DNA of 64,000 nucleotides. It comes from Pseudoalteromonas caenipelagi (GTDB lineage: Bacteria; Pseudomonadota; Gammaproteobacteria; Enterobacterales; Alteromonadaceae). Shown piece after piece: positions 26,447 to 35,749 of this stretch. Made by a program: the position numbers and the translations under genes. The stretch is taken from contig NZ_JABBPG010000002.1 of assembly GCF_013140855.1 (NCBI RefSeq), forward strand, positions 744,001 to 808,000, written 5' to 3'. The notes under the pieces were generated by a model that saw only the letters and a program-made list of their open reading frames with translations, ran no database searches and was not told the DNA's origin. Numbering within the stretch: the first letter of the stretch is position 1; each line of letters opens with the position of its first letter.

Positions 26447-28237
26447 ATGGATAAATCGGTTTCTCCACACTCCACCAATGATGGTGAGAAAAAATCTAAG
26501 GGGATCAAAAGTTTGCTCCCGATAGCTGCGTTCGTTAAGCCTTATAAAGTGATGGTTATTTTGGCGCTCATTGCATTAATTGTAACTGCCGCCGTTGCCT
26601 TGTCGTTGGGTCAGGGAGTCAAATTAGTCATTGATAGTGGTTTTGTTGCAAGTTCTACATCGCAATTAAACGTGGCGGCAATGAGTATGATCGCCATGAT
26701 TTTACTGTTGGCCGTTGGGACTTTTTTTCGCTTTTACTTGATGAGTTGGCTTGGCGAACGGGTTGTTGCTGATATGCGCAAAGCAGTATTAGAAAAAATC
26801 GTATTTTTGCATCCTAATTACTTTGAAGAAAACCGCAGTGCCGAGATCACCTCTCGATTAACCACGGATACCACCCTATTACAATCCATTATAGGCTCTT
26901 CGTTTTCGATGGCCCTGCGCAGTTCGTTAACACTGGTTGGTGGTTTAGTGATGCTATTTGTTACCAACCTAAAGCTATCGCTCATTGTGGTTGCATTTGT
27001 GCCCTTAGTGTTATTGCCCATGTTTGCGTTTGGTAAAAAAGTCAGACGGCTCGCCAGTAGCAGCCAAGATGCCATTGCAGATATAGGCACTTATGCCACA
27101 GAAATCATTCAAAATATTAAGGTGGTGCAAAGCTATACTCAGGAACCTGCAGAGTGTAAAGCGTTTGCTGATGAAGTAGAGTCGGCTTTTGATGTTGCTA
27201 AAGCGCGGATAAAACAGCGAGCCTTGTTGATTGCCATCGCTATTTTTTCTATTTTTGGGGCGATAACGGTGATGCTGTGGGTCGGTGGGAGTGATGTGAT
27301 TGCTGGTAATATCACTGCGGGTGATCTTGCTGCATTTGTATTTTATGCGGTCATGGTGGCGATGTCGGTGGCAACAATCGCGGAGGTTTATTCCGAACTT
27401 CAGCGCGCTGCGGGGGCGGCACAAAGGCTATTGCAACTGTTAGAAGTAAAGAGCGACTTGTTAAGCCCTGAACATGATGCGCCGCTAGATGTGAGCTTAG
27501 GTACTGCGATTGATATTAAACAGTTGTCATTTAGTTATCCATCAAGACCCACACAGCTGGCATTGAACCAGATTAACTTAACCGTGAACCAAGGAGAGGT
27601 TGTCGCTATTGTTGGACCGTCTGGTGCAGGTAAAAGTACCCTGTTTGAAATGTTGCAGCGCTTTTATGATCCACAACAAGGCGCTATTACGCTTAACGGT
27701 ATTGATATTCGATCATTGCCTTTAGCACAGCTTAGGAAGTTAATGGGCTTAGTCCCCCAAAACCCAGTATTATTCAGTGCTGATGTGATGCATAACATTC
27801 GTTATGGCAAACCGACAGCCAGTGAAGAAGAAGTAATTAATGCCGCTAAAAAAGCACACGCGCATGAGTTTATTGAGGCTTTACCTGAAGGGTATAACAG
27901 TTTTTTGGGTGAGCAAGGCGTTAGGCTCTCTGGTGGTCAAAAACAGCGAATTGCCATTGCCCGAGCAATTTTAAAAGACCCCAGTATATTACTTTTAGAT
28001 GAAGCAACCAGTGCACTCGATTCAGAAAGTGAATTTCATGTACAAGCTGCTTTGGTAGAGCTTATGAAAAATCGCACAACGTTGATCATCGCTCACCGCT
28101 TATCAACGGTAAAGCACGCCGATAGCATAGTCGTTATGGAACAGGGTAAGGTAGTAAACCAAGGCAAGCATCACATGCTTATTGAGTCTGATCCGCTCTA
28201 TCAGCGTTTGTGTCAGTTGCAGTTTGAAGGGGCATAA
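26447..28237 (+). CDS. MsbA/BmrA-like ABC half transporter
   Basis: A 596-residue fused permease-ATPase of the ABCB (lipid or multidrug exporter) class. About six membrane helices lie in residues 30-310, with the cytoplasmic coupling region, then an ATPase with Walker A VGPSGAGKST, signature LSGGQKQR, Walker B ILLLDEATSALDS and H-loop AHR. It functions as a homodimer. It is more like bacterial TAP/BmrA-like exporters than the canonical msbA, which sits beside lpxK, absent here. A 7-bp hairpin (26413-26431) lies just upstream. The ribosome site is weak. Confidence 0.85.
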   Translation: MDKSVSPHSTNDGEKKSKGIKSLLPIAAFVKPYKVMVILALIALIVTAAVALSLGQGVKLVIDSGFVASSTSQLNVAAMSMIAMILLLAVGTFFRFYLMSWLGERVVADMRKAVLEKIVFLHPNYFEENRSAEITSRLTTDTTLLQSIIGSSFSMALRSSLTLVGGLVMLFVTNLKLSLIVVAFVPLVLLPMFAFGKKVRRLASSSQDAIADIGTYATEIIQNIKVVQSYTQEPAECKAFADEVESAFDVAKARIKQRALLIAIAIFSIFGAITVMLWVGGSDVIAGNITAGDLAAFVFYAVMVAMSVATIAEVYSELQRAAGAAQRLLQLLEVKSDLLSPEHDAPLDVSLGTAIDIKQLSFSYPSRPTQLALNQINLTVNQGEVVAIVGPSGAGKSTLFEMLQRFYDPQQGAITLNGIDIRSLPLAQLRKLMGLVPQNPVLFSADVMHNIRYGKPTASEEEVINAAKKAHAHEFIEALPEGYNSFLGEQGVRLSGGQKQRIAIARAILKDPSILLLDEATSALDSESEFHVQAALVELMKNRTTLIIAHRLSTVKHADSIVVMEQGKVVNQGKHHMLIESDPLYQRLCQLQFEGA

Positions 28238-28406
28238 GCAACCTATATTGCAGTGATCCTTGTAGAAGTGTCACTGCAAAGAAAGCACCACAAACGTGCA
28301 AAAAGACTTTTGGTAGTGAAGTGGCGCTATTAATTGTAGTGGACCAAATCTGACAGACAGTTATGAGCGAACAAGAGACGGTTGGATCTTTATGCCGCTT
28401 AACAAT

Positions 28407-29588
28407 CTATATAAAAGCAGGTAAAACCTGTTTGGTAATTTGTTTAAATATAACGTCTTCTGCATCATGACCCGTAATAACGATGACTAGGTCCAGATCA
28501 TTCACAACAATGACTCGGTTTCCGCCTGCTCCCCAAGCAAGGTTAACGTTGTAGCTTTTGGTATTTAACACAATGTCAGTTTGGTACCATAAATAGCCAT
28601 AATTAAAGCCTTCTGGATACCAACTTTCGGTTGGCTTGGTAAGTGCTTTGAAAGCAGCCTTTAAATAGTTTTTTGATAAAAGTTGCTTGTTTTTCCACCT
28701 CCCATTGTTGATAAGCGTTTCCCCTATTTTGAGCATGTCACGAGACGTTAAATTCAGGCCACTTTCTGCCATTGGGAGTGCTTTTGGGTCTAGTGTCCAC
28801 TTGTAGTGATATATATCCATTTTGTTTAAGAACTCTTTGTCAATAAAGTCTTTAGCTGTTCCTGGTACAACCGCGTCTAAAACGTGCATTACCAAAATGG
28901 GATCGGATGCTTGGTATTTGTATACTTGAGATTCTTTTGTTATCGGTTGAGTTTGTTCCAAAAAGGCTTGTACTTCAGCCGTACCCGAATACTTTTCCCG
29001 GTTACCTCGAAAGTCTTTAAGTTGCTCAGCACTAAACCTAAGACCTGAGCGCATAGACAATAAATGGTGTAGGGTAACTTTCTCTATGCCGGTTGCTAGC
29101 TTACTTGTATCTACACCCTTAAAAAAATTCACTAAAGGCTTATGCAAATCAGCCATGGTTATATAACCAAGCTGCATAGCTCTAGCTAAGACTAAGCTAG
29201 TGTAGCCTTTGGTAGCGGAAAACTGAAAGTGAGGTAAATCTACTCTTCCATTGTTGAAATAAGACTCAAATAATAGCTTACCTTTATGGCTGATAAGCAA
29301 ACTGTCATATTTTCCATACTTATTCTCAGCGAGCTCTTTAGCTAACCTTAAAATAGGCGTTTTGTTACCGCCATCAACACCAAGTTTCCCTACTTCTATA
29401 TTATCTGCTAACTTTTCGGGTGCTATGTTGATAAAGGCCTCTTCTAGTGGTGCCATGTCCCAAAAGTCAATTTTAACCTCTTCCGCTGAGGCTCTTGGAG
29501 CTGTGAGATCTGTTTCATTGGAAAACCCCTCAAAAGAAACAAGTAGTAAGAATACGGTTAGTAATTTGGCTCGGCAATTTGTGAACAT
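28407..29588 (-). CDS. Exported class C beta-lactamase-like serine hydrolase
   Basis: A 393-residue exported hydrolase of the beta-lactamase/AmpC-EstB superfamily. It has a signal peptide ending near FEGFS, and the SxxK catalytic motif in FSATKGYTS (about 130-138). The tyrosine motif appears as KYQAS instead of the usual YxN, and the third box is WGAGG instead of KTG/HTG. These variants suggest an esterase, peptidase or transesterase and not an antibiotic-hydrolysing enzyme. The ribosome site AGGAGATAAC is strong. It is divergent from the CadC-like regulator 283 nt away, a possible controlling neighbour. Confidence 0.8.
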   Translation of the reverse strand: MFTNCRAKLLTVFLLLVSFEGFSNETDLTAPRASAEEVKIDFWDMAPLEEAFINIAPEKLADNIEVGKLGVDGGNKTPILRLAKELAENKYGKYDSLLISHKGKLLFESYFNNGRVDLPHFQFSATKGYTSLVLARAMQLGYITMADLHKPLVNFFKGVDTSKLATGIEKVTLHHLLSMRSGLRFSAEQLKDFRGNREKYSGTAEVQAFLEQTQPITKESQVYKYQASDPILVMHVLDAVVPGTAKDFIDKEFLNKMDIYHYKWTLDPKALPMAESGLNLTSRDMLKIGETLINNGRWKNKQLLSKNYLKAAFKALTKPTESWYPEGFNYGYLWYQTDIVLNTKSYNVNLAWGAGGNRVIVVNDLDLVIVITGHDAEDVIFKQITKQVLPAFI

Positions 29589-29871
29589 GTTATCTCCTAT
29601 AAAGTCGAAAATTTTTGCGTTATAGCACTCAAATTTGATTTCAAAAGTTCGCTATCACAATGCAAATAAAGTACAAGAAAGGTACATTTTAATCACACTT
29701 CACCCAACTTAAATCACATTAAATATTCTTAAATTTAAGGTTAAATTGTTGATTTTTATTGTTTTTATCCAAGGTAAGGCTGACATCGTTTGCATAGGAT
29801 AAAAAGTAAATATTAATTAGCATTGTTCAGTTATAATTCATTGCAGCAGAAATTACTTTTCGGATAGGTCT

Positions 29872-32160
29872 TTGCATAACAATCAGAAATATCAATTAGG
29901 ACGATGGGTCGTCTGCCCATTAACTAATACCTTCCAAGACTCTGACGAGCAAAAGTCAATTGATAATAAAAGCATGCAAGTGCTTTTATTTCTTATACAA
30001 AACTCAGGGCAAAATGTAACTAAAGAGCAGATTATCGAGCATGTTTGGAAAGAGAGTGTTGTAAATGAAGAGATATTGTCTGTAGCGATCAGTAAAATCA
30101 GGAAAGCATTAGGAGATAAGGCTCGCCAGCCAACTTTTATCAAAACGATACCCAATGTTGGCTATTGTTTGATTACAGACGTAAAACCACTAATTGAAAA
30201 TAATCAGCCACAAGAAGCGCCATTACATGCGATTAATCTACAAACTAGTAGTCGTAAAGCGTATTTTATCGGTAGCATACTCTTATTACTTGTCATCATT
30301 CTTATCGTGGGTTTCTACCGGTTTTATCAAGAGCCTGAGCCTGAGAATGATAATCTTGCAGCACTTAGTTCAATTGCAGTATTGCCCTTTGAAGACTTAA
30401 ATGAGAATACAGACAATATATATTTCACGGAGGGGCTCTCTGACGCAATCATTAATCAGCTATCTCAATCGAAACATTTAAAAGTTATCTCTCGTGATTC
30501 TTCTTTTAATTTCAGAGGAAATAGGGAACCATCCAAAATTGGTAATGCTCTTAAAGTCGCAGCTTTTTTAGACGGCAGCGTCCACCAATCAGCAGGGCAA
30601 GTAAGAGTAAATGTACGAATAATTAGCACGTTCGATGGCCGTTTGCTTTGGGCTAAAAGCTTTAACAGTGAAAATACAAATGTATTTAACTTACAAGATA
30701 TAATAAGCCGTGATATCAGGCAGGCTATTCAGCCAAACTCACAACCCCAGGTTGCGGTTAATAAGAAAATAGACAGCCAAGCTTACGAATGGTTCTTGAT
30801 GGCGCAATATCATTGGCGACAAAGAACTCCAACTTCACTAACAAAATCTGAGACTTATTTTAAACATAGTCTTGAATTAGAGCCCAATTACGTGGACGCA
30901 CACGTTGGACTAGCCATTACTTACGGCCAATTCCATTATTATGCGAATTGGAGTGCGAAAGAATCTGTAGATAAAGGACTTCCTTATGTAGAGCAAGCAT
31001 TGGCTTTAGAACCAAACTCGCCTATGGCGCTTGCAACTAAAGGCATGTTACTGACTCTTAAGGCAAGCTATTCCGAAACCCCACTCCCTATCTTGAATGA
31101 AGCACATGATATGTTTGTTCGTTCTTTAGAGCTAGAAAACAGCGCAACTACTCACCATTGGTATAGTTCATTACTAAACCAGATGGGAGAAGAATCGTTA
31201 GTCATTAAACATATGGAGCATGCTATTGCTTTAAACCCACTCTCAGCGTCACTAAAAGCTATATATAGCCGATATTTAGCAATCAGAGGAAAGCTTGATA
31301 CTGCGCAAAAACTGTATAGACGATCCATAATTTTGGAGCCGGATCGAGATTCAAGTACTATTGAATCCACCCATATATTTCGCAATACACCAGCCTCGAT
31401 TATTGCTATCGCTGAATGGCACGTAAACAATAACGACCTTTTTGAATATTGCGCTAGTGACGAATATTGTGAGCAGGTTGTTTTTTCGTATTTAAGTATT
31501 GGGCAGGAAACAGAAGCCAATAAAATATTGGCTCGCATGACATCAAAACATGAACACTTTGAGAGCTCTCTAAAGCTAATAGGTTACGGCTTAAAAGGTG
31601 AGCTAATTAACGCAGTGTCTTTATTAGAGCAACTCAGTAAAACCCATCCAAAAAACTATAAGTACAAATACAATTTAGCTATCGCACAATACAGAGCAGG
31701 TTTATATGAGCAAACCCGAGCTTCTTTATTACATATTTATCCAGATTGGCATAAAGCCCGCGCAGTCGACGTAACAACTGACAATTATTTAGCTTTGATA
31801 CTCTATGGCGCAACCTTATTAAAATTAAATGAACAAGAGTATGCCAAAGTTGTATTAAATAATGTGGAGCAATTTCTTTTTTTAGATAAGGTTCAAGACA
31901 AAGCACAAGCAGAAATGGCACTAGCTCAAGTAAACGCTCAGTTGCATATCCCAAGTAAAGCTACACAGCATTTGCGTAAAGCATTAAATCAAGGCTGGCT
32001 TGAAACCTTTGATCGCGAATGGTGGACATTACAAGACAGCCACCTACTGAAGCCTATACAGAGCCGGCGAGAATTCAAAGCGTTAATGCAAGCACATCAA
32101 GAAAACGTAACAAAATTAGCGAAACAAGTTAGTTTAAGGCTAGAGAGCTTGAAACGTTAA
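29872..32160 (+). CDS. CadC-like membrane regulator with TolB-like domain and TPRs
   Basis: A 762-residue one-component regulator. An OmpR-type winged helix (about 5-103, ending NVGYCL) is cytoplasmic; a single membrane helix lies at about 126-146 (GSILLLLVIILIVGF); a periplasmic region begins with AVLPFEDLN, a domain found in adenylate cyclase-linked and TolB-like proteins (about 163-290), then tetratricopeptide-like repeats fill the remaining ~450 residues (for example LGLAITY and ATKGMLL spacing). The start is TTG at 29872, after GGATAGG; no ATG fits better. The arrangement suggests periplasmic ligand sensing. The target may be the divergent serine hydrolase gene. Confidence 0.8.
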   Translation: MHNNQKYQLGRWVVCPLTNTFQDSDEQKSIDNKSMQVLLFLIQNSGQNVTKEQIIEHVWKESVVNEEILSVAISKIRKALGDKARQPTFIKTIPNVGYCLITDVKPLIENNQPQEAPLHAINLQTSSRKAYFIGSILLLLVIILIVGFYRFYQEPEPENDNLAALSSIAVLPFEDLNENTDNIYFTEGLSDAIINQLSQSKHLKVISRDSSFNFRGNREPSKIGNALKVAAFLDGSVHQSAGQVRVNVRIISTFDGRLLWAKSFNSENTNVFNLQDIISRDIRQAIQPNSQPQVAVNKKIDSQAYEWFLMAQYHWRQRTPTSLTKSETYFKHSLELEPNYVDAHVGLAITYGQFHYYANWSAKESVDKGLPYVEQALALEPNSPMALATKGMLLTLKASYSETPLPILNEAHDMFVRSLELENSATTHHWYSSLLNQMGEESLVIKHMEHAIALNPLSASLKAIYSRYLAIRGKLDTAQKLYRRSIILEPDRDSSTIESTHIFRNTPASIIAIAEWHVNNNDLFEYCASDEYCEQVVFSYLSIGQETEANKILARMTSKHEHFESSLKLIGYGLKGELINAVSLLEQLSKTHPKNYKYKYNLAIAQYRAGLYEQTRASLLHIYPDWHKARAVDVTTDNYLALILYGATLLKLNEQEYAKVVLNNVEQFLFLDKVQDKAQAEMALAQVNAQLHIPSKATQHLRKALNQGWLETFDREWWTLQDSHLLKPIQSRREFKALMQAHQENVTKLAKQVSLRLESLKR

Positions 32161-32504
32161 AGCATTTTTCTTTCATGTATTGCGCATGTTATTGCCTTTA
32201 CAACGTTATTTATGTCTACAAGTGAATGGGGTGTACGTCCATTATTTTGCTGTTTTTATTGCCTAAATTTGAAATCGAAAGGTTCTTGTTGGCACTTTAC
32301 AACGGTTGACTAATGGGTGACCCCATTTTTTACAGAGTAGACATTCAGATAACGCGTTGTTGCCCTAAATCATTTACTTTAAATACTCTAATTTTTATAC
32401 GGAATTGGTGAATACTTTTTACGGATAGGCTTTAAGAACGTGTTATAAATTACCGTTGTTAATCAAATAGCACTTTGATGGCAAATTTTTCTATTCCACC
32501 TAGA
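32161..32504. other. 344-bp gap without a gene
   Basis: An AT-rich stretch between the convergent CadC-like and LytTR regulator genes. No coding frame, strong hairpin or mobile-element end was recognised. Confidence 0.5.
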
Positions 32505-33215
32505 TTATAAGCAAAGCTGTTTAATATCATTCACGTATAACCTACTAATTTTAACGCTATTGCCACAGGTTAGAGTGACTTCCTTCGCATTTACTTCATG
32601 GACTTTATGTCTATTAATAATTGATGATTTACTGACTTGAATAAACCTATGCTCAGGTAGTTCGCGTAGTACCGACTTTAATGTACTATTGACTAGGTCC
32701 ATATTATTCCCATGCCAAATTTTGACATAGTTGCCATAGCTCTGCAGCAGGCTGATTTCACCAAGGGACAAGACTTTAAAGCCTCTGTCTTGTTTGATAG
32801 TTAAGGTTTCTTTTTTACTCGATTCAATATTCATTAACGATTTGAGTTTACCGATAGCCTTATCAAACCGTTCCTCATCCACCGGTTTGAGTAAATAATC
32901 GATAGCGTCTAATTCGAATCCATCTAACGCGTATTCTTTGTGAGCACTGACAAAAATGACATTCACCTTAACCGCTAAAACGCGAAGCATTTCAACACCA
33001 GAGATCTCAGGCATATTCACATCGAGGAAAATCAAGTCGACACTGTTATTGGCTAACCATTTAATGGTTTCGGTTGCACTTTTCATTTGACCAATTAACT
33101 CAAGATCAGTATGACGCTCGATATGATAGCTTAAAACTTCGTGTGCCCAAGGCTCGTCATCAACAATGATGCATGTTATTCGTCGTTTAGTGTTATTGAT
33201 AATGCTACCCTCCAT
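32505..33215 (-). CDS. LytTR-family response regulator
   Basis: A 236-residue response regulator. The receiver domain (about 12-125) has IIVDDEPWAH, the phosphorylated aspartate in LIFLDVNMPEISG and LKPV near the end; the LytTR DNA-binding domain (about 145-235) contains SYGNYVKIWHG and HRFIQVSKSSIINR. LytTR regulators control transporters, autolysis or virulence genes. The first 40 nt overlap the kinase gene, so expression is coupled. The ATG has GGA directly adjacent, so the true start may be a few codons later. A probable target site lies upstream of the divergent ABC operon. Confidence 0.9.
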   Translation of the reverse strand: MEGSIINNTKRRITCIIVDDEPWAHEVLSYHIERHTDLELIGQMKSATETIKWLANNSVDLIFLDVNMPEISGVEMLRVLAVKVNVIFVSAHKEYALDGFELDAIDYLLKPVDEERFDKAIGKLKSLMNIESSKKETLTIKQDRGFKVLSLGEISLLQSYGNYVKIWHGNNMDLVNSTLKSVLRELPEHRFIQVSKSSIINRHKVHEVNAKEVTLTCGNSVKISRLYVNDIKQLCL

Positions 33216-34648
33216 TCCTTTTGTTGTTGACCGTAGCTCAAGCGATGCCGCTTTGGATATAACAGGTTAAGTCGCTTAATTAAATTATCCAACCCCAAGC
33301 CGCCTTTTTCCAATGAATTTTTAGGGGGGTGGATGAAAGTATTTTGACAACAAAGATGCAGCTCATTACCTTCAACGTTTAAATCGATATCAATCGAACA
33401 TGGTTCTGAGGTGCGTTCAATTGAATGTTTAAATGCATTTTCCAAAACGATGATAAGCAATAAGGGCGCGATAATGAGGCTTTCATCGACTCTTTCAGGG
33501 ATTTGAATGTTCAGCACTAAATTATCTTTGGCTCTTAATCGTTGTAACTCAATAAAGTCTTTTAAATATTGCAGCTCTTCTTGCAAAGAGACTGTTTTAT
33601 TTTGACCGTCATAGACGGTATAACGCAGCATATTTGATAACCGACTGATGAGTTTTGGGGTTTTGTCCGAGCCTCTTAATGAGTGGGCGTATATGTTGTT
33701 AAGTGTATTAAAAAGAAAATGAGGATTGACTTGTTGCTGCAATTGCAACAGCTCAGAAGAGAGCTTTTCTTCAGAGAGTTGTTGGATTTGTTGCTCTTGC
33801 TGTTGTTTATCAAATAGTAAAATGAATGGCGTAAAGATGACAAAAAGCCCCAAAACTACTTGATAATGGTTTTTATAAAAAATGTTGTTGCTAGATGGTA
33901 TGAACGCAGCCAATTCATCACGACTCATTGGCAGTGATAAAATAATTGAAAACAGAATGGGAGTTAAAACTAAAACCGCTATCAGCACGGCACAACAAAA
34001 AATATATACGCCGTATTTAGCCAGCACATCTTTGACTAACCAACGTCGGGTTAGATAATAAAGACCCCAAATTAACATTGAAATGACCAGAAACTGGTAT
34101 AAATAGTAAAAAAAGTGAGTCACATTGATCATTGGTGATTCAATATTAATGGTAATGCTATTTTGCGTGGTGGACGAGATGGTTGGGACTGCACTAAAGG
34201 TAAATGCAAAGATCAAAGAGCTGACAATTAATATCAAAAGGATAGCATGAGAGAAGGTGATCCGGCTTTTTATCCGCAAACTGGTATGTGATGAAATTAC
34301 TTTTTGCCAAACAGGATGAATCGTAGATAACAAATAAAATATGAAGAAAATAACAAATTCTTCTGTTGAAAACTGTTGATGCAGTTTTGTCGCGGATATA
34401 TCTGAAGGGTGTAGTATGGAAATAGGGTAAAGTAAAAACCCTATGATCAACAGAAGGGCCTTTTTTGTACCTTTGGCTTGTTTGGAGAAATACACACAGG
34501 CAAAGATAGGCAAGCTTACTATAACCGAGGCGACAAATGCGTAACTATAACTCAAAGCGGTGAGTTCTTGAGATTTCAAAAACAACATATGGGCAACAAC
34601 AAACAATGCAGTGAACAGCGGAATGTAAGGGCTTAACCTGAGTTTCAT
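33176..34648 (-). CDS. LytS/YehU-type sensor histidine kinase
   Basis: A 490-residue kinase with about seven to eight membrane helices in the first 270 residues, a coiled linker (QQQEQQIQQL) and a His_kinase domain of the LytS type, with the phosphorylated histidine in NPHFLFNTLNNI. The ATPase region has N box VLENAFKHSI. The start is the ATG at 34648; a TTG at 34696 in the same frame has no good ribosome site. It forms a two-component system with the overlapping LytTR regulator and lies divergent from an ABC transporter, a common arrangement for these systems. Confidence 0.88.
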   Translation of the reverse strand: MKLRLSPYIPLFTALFVVAHMLFLKSQELTALSYSYAFVASVIVSLPIFACVYFSKQAKGTKKALLLIIGFLLYPISILHPSDISATKLHQQFSTEEFVIFFIFYLLSTIHPVWQKVISSHTSLRIKSRITFSHAILLILIVSSLIFAFTFSAVPTISSTTQNSITINIESPMINVTHFFYYLYQFLVISMLIWGLYYLTRRWLVKDVLAKYGVYIFCCAVLIAVLVLTPILFSIILSLPMSRDELAAFIPSSNNIFYKNHYQVVLGLFVIFTPFILLFDKQQQEQQIQQLSEEKLSSELLQLQQQVNPHFLFNTLNNIYAHSLRGSDKTPKLISRLSNMLRYTVYDGQNKTVSLQEELQYLKDFIELQRLRAKDNLVLNIQIPERVDESLIIAPLLLIIVLENAFKHSIERTSEPCSIDIDLNVEGNELHLCCQNTFIHPPKNSLEKGGLGLDNLIKRLNLLYPKRHRLSYGQQQKEWRVALSITLNDE

Positions 34649-34731
34649 TGTGTACAACACCTTTATTTTCTCAACGAGGCTAACATTAATCGACAACAGT
34701 AAATACGAGTTTATTTCACTTTACTTGCAAA

Positions 34732-34764
34732 AAATGACAAAACCCACGATTTAAATGATAAAAC
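34732..34764. promoter_or_regulatory. LytTR-type direct repeat, 21-bp period
   Basis: ATGACAAAAC (34734-34743) is repeated as ATGATAAAAC (34755-34764), a 21-bp period. LytTR regulators of the AgrA type bind two ~9-bp direct repeats spaced 12 bp apart, the same period. It lies between the divergent LytS-type kinase and the ABC transporter genes, about 110 nt upstream of the transporter start. Confidence 0.55.
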
Positions 34765-34873
34765 GCGTTTTACTCAACTTATCACGTTAACAGACACAGA
34801 CATCATTCGGTCTTAGCGATTAAATTTAAACCTCGCTAAAGTCACTCCCAAATCAACTCACCTTGGAGTGCAC

Positions 34874-35749
34874 ATGCTGAAAATTAATAATATTGATAAA
34901 AAATATGCTGATGGAACGCATGCTTTAAAAGACATTTCGTTAGAATTATCAACCGGTATGGTTGGTTTACTTGGACCAAACGGAGCGGGTAAATCCTCTT
35001 TGATGAGAACGCTCGCTTGCCTTCAATCACCAGATAGTGGCAGTTACCATTTTAATAACATTAATTGTCTAACATCACCACATGAATTGCGCCAAACACT
35101 GGGTTATCTGCCACAGTATTTTGGCGTCTATCCGCATATGTCATGCAAAAAGTTGTTGGAGCACATTGCAGTTCTAAAAGGGCTCAACCGCGCGGAGTTT
35201 GAACCTCAAATTGAGGAATTGCTCACGTTGACAAATTTAAAGTACGTTGAGAATAAAGCAGTCGCGTCTTTTTCTGGCGGTATGAAACAACGTTTTGGCA
35301 TAGCTCAAACCTTGTTAGGTAACCCAAGCTTTTTAATCATGGATGAGCCGACCTCAGGATTAGATCCTGCGGAGCGGGAACGTTTACATGATGTGTTAGT
35401 AAGTATCAGTCAAGACAGACTGGTCATCCTTTCAACTCACATCGTTGAAGATATTGAAAACCTATGCCACCACGTAGCGCTTTTAATTAAAGGAGAGATT
35501 GTTGAAAGCGCGGATGTTCAAACCTTAATTGCTCCTCTTGAAGGACGAGTTTGGCAAAGTGATCATGCGCCTATCTTAGCAGGTGAGGTCACCGTATTGA
35601 GTAAAAACTATCGGTTTGGGATACCGGCATGGCGTATTTTGAGTGAGGCACAGCCTACGCCAAGTGCTCAGTTAACCGAGGCTACACTGCAAGATCGTTA
35701 CTTTTGGGAATTAAATAAAAAGGAGCATGAAGATGTTGTTACGCAATGA
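34874..35749 (+). CDS. ABC transporter ATP-binding protein
   Basis: A 291-residue ATPase of the ABC-2 type. Walker A is GPNGAGKSS, signature FSGGMKQR, Walker B FLIMDEPTSGLDP and H-loop STHIV. A C-terminal ~75-residue extension (EGRVWQSDHAP) is typical of ATPases that pair with ABC-2 permeases. The ATG at 34874 has TTGGAG 7 nt upstream; a GTG two codons earlier is less likely. The last 17 nt overlap the permease gene. Expression is probably under the LytTR regulator. Confidence 0.9.
   Translation: MLKINNIDKKYADGTHALKDISLELSTGMVGLLGPNGAGKSSLMRTLACLQSPDSGSYHFNNINCLTSPHELRQTLGYLPQYFGVYPHMSCKKLLEHIAVLKGLNRAEFEPQIEELLTLTNLKYVENKAVASFSGGMKQRFGIAQTLLGNPSFLIMDEPTSGLDPAERERLHDVLVSISQDRLVILSTHIVEDIENLCHHVALLIKGEIVESADVQTLIAPLEGRVWQSDHAPILAGEVTVLSKNYRFGIPAWRILSEAQPTPSAQLTEATLQDRYFWELNKKEHEDVVTQ

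Noticed and set aside
27011..27424. 137-codon minus-strand frame
   Set aside because: Lies wholly antisense inside the MsbA-like transporter; no motif.
28238..28406. Possible small gene or IS end between the ABC half transporter and the serine hydrolase
   Set aside because: No frame with a ribosome site and no repeat matching the other mobile-element ends.
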